Below, one piece after another: positions 1 to 4,164 of a DNA stretch of 6,678 bases. The number at the start of each line of letters is the position of its first letter. The stretch's first letter is position 1. This DNA comes from an uncultured Ruminococcus sp. Lineage in GTDB: Bacteria > Bacillota > Clostridia > Oscillospirales > CAG-272. The stretch is taken from contig CACXBN010000231.1 in assembly GCA_902765885.1 (NCBI GenBank), positions 1 through 6,678 of the forward strand. The letters run 5' to 3'. Made by a program: the position numbers and the translations under genes. Under the pieces are notes generated by a model. That model saw only the letters and a list, made by a program, of their open reading frames with translations, was not told the DNA's origin and made no database searches.

Positions 1-147
1 AACAATCTGAAGCCGTATGAATACTTGAAGCACCTGCTCACTGAGATTCCTCAGCGTTTGGATCAGAAAACCTCCGAGTGTTCCCTTAACGATCTTCTTC
101 CTTGGTCAGACTCCATTCCAGATTGCTACAGACTGAAAACCAAATAA
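1..147 (+). CDS. IS66-family transposase, C-terminal end (partial)
   Basis: This reading frame is open from the first base of the window and ends at TAA 145-147, giving 48 residues that begin NNLKPYEYLKHLL and contain the segment LNDLLPWSDSIPDCYR. The pattern 'YLKHLLTEIPQR' followed by 'LLPWS' is the typical C-terminal tail of IS66-type (TnpC, DDE) transposases, in which a short helix is followed by an L-P-W element. The catalytic DDE core lies upstream of the window, so activity cannot be judged. The stop is followed within ten bases by a strong terminator hairpin, and then by a candidate terminal repeat, as expected at the right end of such an element. The family call rests on recognising the tail only. 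It is fairly secure, but it does not identify a named element. Confidence 0.85.
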   Translation, partial: NNLKPYEYLKHLLTEIPQRLDQKTSECSLNDLLPWSDSIPDCYRLKTK

Positions 148-156
148 GATTTCTGG

Positions 157-187
157 CTCGGTCACCTCTGGTGACCGGGTCTTTTTT
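157..187 (+). terminator. Rho-independent terminator of the transposase
   Basis: CGGTCACC (159-166) and GGTGACCG (170-177) pair perfectly around a three-base TCT loop. The stem can be extended by a T-G and a C-G pair (157-158 with 178-179), and a run of six T follows at 182-187. It lies just after the transposase stop. It should end transcription coming out of the insertion sequence and so insulate the downstream cluster, which has its own promoter. Confidence 0.85.
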
Positions 188-201
188 ACAGTACCTGTGG
201 T

Positions 202-212
202 TTACCGCTTAC
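202..212 (-). repeat. Candidate IS66 right inverted repeat tip
   Basis: TTACCGCTTAC reads GTAAGCGGTAA on the minus strand, matching the GTAA-type outer tips of IS66-family elements. It lies 25 bases after the end of the terminator hairpin and about 52 bases before the -35 box of the downstream operon. The partner repeat is outside the window, so this rests on the motif and on its position relative to the transposase tail. Confidence 0.5.
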
Positions 213-264
213 TTTGCATCGACCAGTGTCTTTGTGCAAAATGACATCAAACCTTTGGAATCTG

Positions 265-293
265 TTGAATTTCATGGGCCTATATGGTATACT
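265..293 (+). promoter_or_regulatory. Sigma-A-type promoter for the four-gene cluster
   Basis: TTGAAT (265-270) and TATACT (288-293) are separated by exactly 17 bases, and the -10 box is preceded by TG one base upstream (285-286), an extended -10 feature. Each box differs from consensus (TTGACA, TATAAT) at only one or two positions. Transcription should begin near 300, leaving a leader of about 100 bases before the gene at 403. The leader shows no convincing hairpin, riboswitch or leader peptide. The boxes lie outside the predicted insertion-sequence end, so they probably belong to the resident operon and were not supplied by the element. Confidence 0.7.
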
Positions 294-402
294 GTGAGCT
301 ACTTTTTACGGAAACTGTTACATTCATCGGTTTGTTCGGCTTCTCATTGGCATCTTTCACGAAGAATGGTCTATTATTTCTGACGATAGGAGAAATTGTC
401 TT

Positions 403-2796
403 ATGAAATGCGTTAAGTGTGGGACGGGACTCAATACGCAGATGATTAGAGCTGATGGTGCCTTGCAGTGCCCGAACTGCGGAGCTATATATCGAAGGAA
501 GAAATCTACAGATCCCTCACAGAGAGTGGCTCCTTCGGGGGAGTCAACCCCCTCAGCAGGAATTCCGGCACAAAGGAACAATACACATGAGACTATGGGC
601 AGTTCAACTCAGCACAATAGAGAGTTCGTTAATGCTGCACAGAAGAATCCGAATTCAATTGACAGGACCAGATCGGTCAGAGCGGGTGAAAGTGCAACTG
701 AGAACAATAAACCCATAGTTGAACGAAAAGCTGCCCGGATTACGCCAGAAACAGTGGCCAGCGACGTAATCAGACATAAAAACCACAGCGCAATTGTACC
801 GATTATCCTTGCGCTGGTTGTAGTACTTGGTTTTGGATTTGTCGGCTATGCAATCAATCATTTTATTGATGGTAACACTTCTGGGATCTTTAGTAGCATT
901 TCTGAGAGTAAAGAAAGCAAAGAGATCAATGACTTGATGAAGCGCCTTGAAAAAGCTTACAATGCGCAGGATATCTATGCCCTTTTGCAGTTGTACGACC
1001 CAACATATACCGATGCCATGTTCGGGATGATGAATCTGCTCGGACTCAAGGGCGACGCACTGAAAAGCGTGTTGCCATTTGCCTCACAGTTTATTTCACA
1101 ATACAATAGCGATAATGGCAGTGACGCTGGCACAATCAAAGTCAAACTACTGGATCATGCGGTGGACGGCTCAACGGGAACCGCAAAATATCAGGTAGAT
1201 TTCTCTTTCAAAAACGGCTCGAAAGACACACTGACACAGACGGCTGACATCGTCAAAGTGGACGGCAAGTGGTATTTCTCCTATTATCCGAGCAGTACCG
1301 GGACTTCTGAAAGCACCCAGCAGACCGTTCCGCCTCCCATCCCTGTTGCCGATGGATTGACAGATGCCGACGTTTCGGGCAATCTGTATTACATTAAGGG
1401 GAAAAAGGCCGACGATAAAGACGGCTGGGGTGTCATCAATGCTCAAGGTAAGGAAATTATCGCGCCTTATTTTGCCAACATCCTTGATTTTGACGGCAAT
1501 TGCTTCGCGGTTACCCTTGACGGTAGTAACTGGGGCTTCATTGACCGACACGGAAATCTAATCTGCGACTATCAATACTCCCACATCTCCAACCCGGACA
1601 GGCAGGGCTTCTACGCCGTCTGCATCGGCGAACAGTTCGGCGTATACAATCCCGCTACAGGGCAGAACGTTCCATGCCAGTACGAAGGAGTCGGAAGGGT
1701 AAACGAACAGGGACTTTTCCCTGCCAAGCAGCAGGGTTATTGGGGCATCGTCGACTTAAACGGAAACGCACGTGTCGATTTTCGCTATCAGGAGATAGGA
1801 GAGGAACTTCTCTCAGATCGAATTGCAGTTGCTGTCAATGGGGCATGGGGTGTAATCGACAGCAGTGGAAGGGAGATCATTCCGCTGTCCGGAGAAAATG
1901 GGAAAGTCTGGATATCGGAGACCGGACATATTTACACCGTCGGCAAAACAAGCGTGGCAAATGTCTTCAACGATTTTCAGATTAGACTGTATGACCCGTC
2001 CGGTAAGCTGCTGCTCTCAGAGGTCTACGGACACGAATTTCGCGTTCCTCCCTATACGGAAACCAGGCCCCTGATTTTTGCGAAAAAAGATGAAAAATAC
2101 CATTATCTTCTTCTCGATGAGCAGGGGAACACCCTGCTGGATTCTCTCGACCTTCTGACCACCTTCAAGGGCATATCTGCGGCGGAAACAAACGGCGATG
2201 AGATCAAAATATCTAAGGCCGAGGCCCCCGGTCTTATGATTGTGGAAATCTATGGGGAACCGGTCGTCGCGCAGGTCGTGGATCAAAACGGCGGCTATCT
2301 GCTGCGGGACTGGATTGAAGACCATGGGGGCTTTGTAAAACTGGATGGGCTGAGTGCGCCCTATACGCTGATTGTTTCTCCTGACGGTAGCCTGCTTTTC
2401 AGCGCATCCTATCCCTCCGAGGCATCCCGGACGGAAATTTACTCCCTATCCAACGGTGCTTTTCTTGCGGAGCTGCCCTACATCGTCAAAGGCGTTCATG
2501 TGTTTGGCGACACTTATGTCTGCGATGCGGGGACAACACTGCTGTTGGACCGGAACGGTATGGTGATGCAGACGTATCAATCCTCTCAGTATAAATCCCA
2601 CGGTGACAACAAATACGCACTTCTCTATAACGGCGTATATTACGGCGTCTTAACTGAAACGGGCTTTGTCGGAAAGGGAGTTGCCTATTCTAAGGTTTCA
2701 TATGATGAAGATACACGGACATTTACACTGAACGACGGTGCCACTCAAGAAATGTATCGATATAACCCGGACAAAACAATTACTCAGTTTTCCTGA
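403..2796 (+). CDS. Membrane-anchored zinc-ribbon / WG-repeat protein (gene A)
   Basis: A 797-residue protein of unknown specific function. In order: an N-terminal zinc ribbon with two CxxC pairs (C3/C6 and C23/C26); a polar, Ser/Asn-rich linker to about residue 125; one membrane helix (about 130-154) preceded by RHKNH, which predicts zinc ribbon inside and the rest outside; an NTF2-like or DUF4878-like region (about 172-296, with EKAYNAQDIYALLQLYDP and VDGKWYFSYYP); a Pro/Ser linker; and five WG-type repeats (341-495). The remainder carries looser strand-turn motifs such as LYDPSGKLLL, LLLDEQGNTLL, IVSPDGSLLF and LLLDRNGMVM, suggesting continued beta-rich or propeller-like structure. The start is supported by AGGAGAAA at 388-395. 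WG-repeat proteins are generally thought to be binding scaffolds, and no catalytic motif is visible. It is the first gene of the cluster, 44 bases before gene B. The first 500 bases are poorer in GC than the rest. Confidence 0.9.
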   Translation: MKCVKCGTGLNTQMIRADGALQCPNCGAIYRRKKSTDPSQRVAPSGESTPSAGIPAQRNNTHETMGSSTQHNREFVNAAQKNPNSIDRTRSVRAGESATENNKPIVERKAARITPETVASDVIRHKNHSAIVPIILALVVVLGFGFVGYAINHFIDGNTSGIFSSISESKESKEINDLMKRLEKAYNAQDIYALLQLYDPTYTDAMFGMMNLLGLKGDALKSVLPFASQFISQYNSDNGSDAGTIKVKLLDHAVDGSTGTAKYQVDFSFKNGSKDTLTQTADIVKVDGKWYFSYYPSSTGTSESTQQTVPPPIPVADGLTDADVSGNLYYIKGKKADDKDGWGVINAQGKEIIAPYFANILDFDGNCFAVTLDGSNWGFIDRHGNLICDYQYSHISNPDRQGFYAVCIGEQFGVYNPATGQNVPCQYEGVGRVNEQGLFPAKQQGYWGIVDLNGNARVDFRYQEIGEELLSDRIAVAVNGAWGVIDSSGREIIPLSGENGKVWISETGHIYTVGKTSVANVFNDFQIRLYDPSGKLLLSEVYGHEFRVPPYTETRPLIFAKKDEKYHYLLLDEQGNTLLDSLDLLTTFKGISAAETNGDEIKISKAEAPGLMIVEIYGEPVVAQVVDQNGGYLLRDWIEDHGGFVKLDGLSAPYTLIVSPDGSLLFSASYPSEASRTEIYSLSNGAFLAELPYIVKGVHVFGDTYVCDAGTTLLLDRNGMVMQTYQSSQYKSHGDNKYALLYNGVYYGVLTETGFVGKGVAYSKVSYDEDTRTFTLNDGATQEMYRYNPDKTITQFS
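1423..1887 (+). repeat. Five WG repeats with a 35-residue period
   Basis: Repeat units start at residues 341 (GWGVINAQGKEIIAPY), 376 (NWGFIDRHGNLICDY), 411 (QFGVYNPATGQNVPC), 446 (YWGIVDLNGNARVDF) and 481 (AWGVIDSSGREIIPL) of gene A. The spacing is exactly 35 residues (105 bases) each time. The tryptophan of the WG core is kept in four units and is phenylalanine (F412) in the third. Each unit has the form x-W-G-hydrophobic-hydrophobic-D/N-x-x-G, followed by a hydrophobic strand. At the DNA level the units have diverged, so this is a protein repeat and not a recent DNA duplication. Confidence 0.9.
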
Positions 2797-2840
2797 TGTA
2801 GCACGCCACCACAAATTATTAATGCAGGAGACGAATAATT

Positions 2841-3314
2841 ATGTTGATTTTCTTGTCGATAGTTCTTCTTCTTGGCCTCGGTGCCTATATAGGCTATAAA
2901 CGAATAAAGCCTATGATGGGCAGCAAAAATCTTATTAAACGGGATGGTGCCTTCTGGGAAGATGGCGAACTACTATATACGTGCGCTCCCTGTGCTGACG
3001 TGTTCGCCGCCGTGAACCATGCGGATTTTTCAGAATGCCGCACTGAAATGCGGCCCAGCACGGACGGAAAAGCACTCATCTTTTCTTGTTCGAAGGATCG
3101 CTGGACAGCGGCGTTACAGTATTACGGCCTCCACAATAATGAACATAAGTATGAATTTCAGTTTCTCAGATGGGATACACATAACCTCGGAACAAGCATT
3201 TATTCAATGAACATCCTATTGACAATCGTGGAGAAGATTTTTCTGTCGCTTGATCCTGACACAGAAGCAGAAATCCATATCGTGGATACAGAAACTGAAA
3301 CCCGTTTTCTATAA
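2841..3314 (+). CDS. Small membrane-anchored protein of unknown family (gene B)
   Basis: A 157-residue protein that I do not recognise. Residues 2-18 form a hydrophobic helix, followed by the positive run YKRIKP. This predicts an N-out, C-in anchor, with about 135 residues in the cytoplasm. The soluble part looks alpha/beta: DGAFWEDGELLYTCAPCADV (one CxxC, C48/C51), then strand-like ALIFSCSKDRWTAAL, then KYEFQFLRWDTH, a helix SMNILLTIVEKIFLSLDP and a final strand EAEIHIVDTETET. A single CxxC with two further isolated cysteines (C66, C83) is not enough to claim a zinc site. The start is supported by AGGAG at 2826-2830, ten bases before the ATG. It lies between genes A and C, with short gaps and no terminator, so co-transcription is likely. 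Confidence 0.8.
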   Translation: MLIFLSIVLLLGLGAYIGYKRIKPMMGSKNLIKRDGAFWEDGELLYTCAPCADVFAAVNHADFSECRTEMRPSTDGKALIFSCSKDRWTAALQYYGLHNNEHKYEFQFLRWDTHNLGTSIYSMNILLTIVEKIFLSLDPDTEAEIHIVDTETETRFL

Positions 3315-3332
3315 AGAGGGTGGTGAACATAG

Positions 3333-4127
3333 ATGAATAAAATTGGTGCAAATGTGCTTACTATTCTCTTAATAGCGGTCTTTGTTATTGTTTGTTTGGC
3401 AATAGAGTATGTAATTCGGCGAGGTCTAAATAAATCTTTTGACAAGATCCATAATATTCGAAAGCATAGAAAGGCCGCTGCCAACCCAAGAGGTCGTTTT
3501 CGTCTGGCGGATCGCTATAACAATCTTGATTACACCGTCTCAAGAGGTACAGTGAAGAGATCGAATCAAGCAGCAAATAGCATCGTGGCAGACGATTGGG
3601 AAATGGAAGATGATTCAGCAACTAATGATGAATGGGAGATTGAAGAGGAACCCCAACCGGCTTCAGAGCCTGAGCCGCGTCCAGTGGCGCAGTCTGTTTC
3701 ACGTCCGTCTCAACATGCAAGTTCACACGAGGTATTGAAGACTACTCCGTCTGCAGCGGTATCGCTGAAATCAAGAACCCCCCAGCAGCCAACGCAGATA
3801 CTCGATTCACATCCCCCATTGTTCGATATTCCCGAGACGATTCCACCCTTTCAAGAGAATCGTTGCTGCATATGTAATGGAGAGCTGTGTGGAAAGTACG
3901 CAGTCTTGTTCAAGGCTGATTCTGGCGCGGAGGCCCGTATAGATCGAGATTGCGCAGTAAAATTCAACACAATTGTAAAAGGTACCGATCCGCAGGAGAT
4001 AGTCGAAGCCGGACGATATATGCTGTCGCGGTATGACGCAGTAGATCCGAAAGTAGCTCCGTATCTCAAAAAATATGCTAAGGTTGCTTACGACCGCTTA
4101 AAACAGTGGAAAGAATCTGGCCAATAA
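3333..4127 (+). CDS. Membrane protein with acidic linker and Cys-containing C-terminal domain (gene C)
   Basis: A 264-residue protein without a recognised family. A membrane helix (about 6-28) is followed by a strongly basic stretch (RRGLNKSFDKIHNIRKHRK), so the remainder should be cytoplasmic. Next come two acidic Trp motifs, DDWEMEDD (87-94) and DEWEIEEE (99-106), and a Pro/Ser/Gln-rich disordered linker to about 172. The C-terminal domain (about 174-264) begins ENRCCICNGELCGKY, has another cysteine in IDRDCAVKF (C207), and ends in helices. C178, C181, C186 and C207 could form a treble-clef-like zinc site, but this is an inference. The start follows GGGTGGTG at 3318-3325, and the gene begins 18 bases after gene B ends. 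The protein could be an adaptor that links the membrane to a cytoplasmic partner through the acidic Trp motifs. No catalytic motif is visible. Confidence 0.8.
   Translation: MNKIGANVLTILLIAVFVIVCLAIEYVIRRGLNKSFDKIHNIRKHRKAAANPRGRFRLADRYNNLDYTVSRGTVKRSNQAANSIVADDWEMEDDSATNDEWEIEEEPQPASEPEPRPVAQSVSRPSQHASSHEVLKTTPSAAVSLKSRTPQQPTQILDSHPPLFDIPETIPPFQENRCCICNGELCGKYAVLFKADSGAEARIDRDCAVKFNTIVKGTDPQEIVEAGRYMLSRYDAVDPKVAPYLKKYAKVAYDRLKQWKESGQ
3591..3650 (+). repeat. Tandem acidic Trp motif in gene C
   Basis: Residues DDWEMEDD (87-94) and DEWEIEEE (99-106) repeat the pattern acidic-acidic-W-E-hydrophobic-E-acidic-acidic with a 12-residue (36-base) offset. The corresponding DNA segments (3591-3614 and 3627-3650) are also similar, which fits a small internal duplication. 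In otherwise disordered acidic sequence, such paired aromatic motifs often act as docking peptides. That role is an inference here. Confidence 0.6.
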
Positions 4128-4164
4128 AAAATGAAAATTGGCAGAGTAGTATTGGTGAGAGAAC

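Larger units (their letters stand above)
1..212 (+). mobile_element. Right end of an IS66-family insertion sequence (partial)
   Basis: The transposase tail, an intrinsic terminator and a sequence ending TTTACCGCTTAC at 212 lie in the order expected for the right end of an IS66-family element. Read on the minus strand from 212, the end begins GTAAGCGGTAA, which fits the GTAA-tipped terminal repeats known for this family. IS66 elements usually duplicate 8 bases of target, so the candidate duplication is TTTGCATC at 213-220. The left end is outside the window, so neither the repeat pair nor the duplication can be confirmed. The exact end point is an inference from the tip motif. Confidence 0.6.

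Noticed and set aside
102..383. Plus-strand 93-residue frame across the transposase tail, terminator and promoter
   Set aside because: It begins inside the transposase in another frame, crosses a terminator hairpin and the promoter boxes, has no ribosome binding site and gives no recognisable protein.
294..402. Possible riboswitch or attenuator in the roughly 100-base leader of gene A
   Set aside because: No strong nested hairpins, conserved aptamer core or leader peptide could be found by eye.
1171..1551. Minus-strand 126-residue frame
   Set aside because: It is antisense to the well-supported WG-repeat gene, with no promoter or ribosome binding site of its own and no recognisable motif.
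2017..2325. Minus-strand 102-residue frame
   Set aside because: It lies entirely opposite the gene A coding region and has low-complexity, shadow-like sequence.
2797..2840. Possible terminator between genes A and B
   Set aside because: The 44-base gap has no stem followed by a T run, so read-through is the simpler reading.
3200..3484. Minus-strand 94-residue frame spanning the gene B / gene C junction
   Set aside because: It is antisense to two genes with good ribosome binding sites. Its hydrophobic stretch is explained as the complement of the gene C membrane helix.
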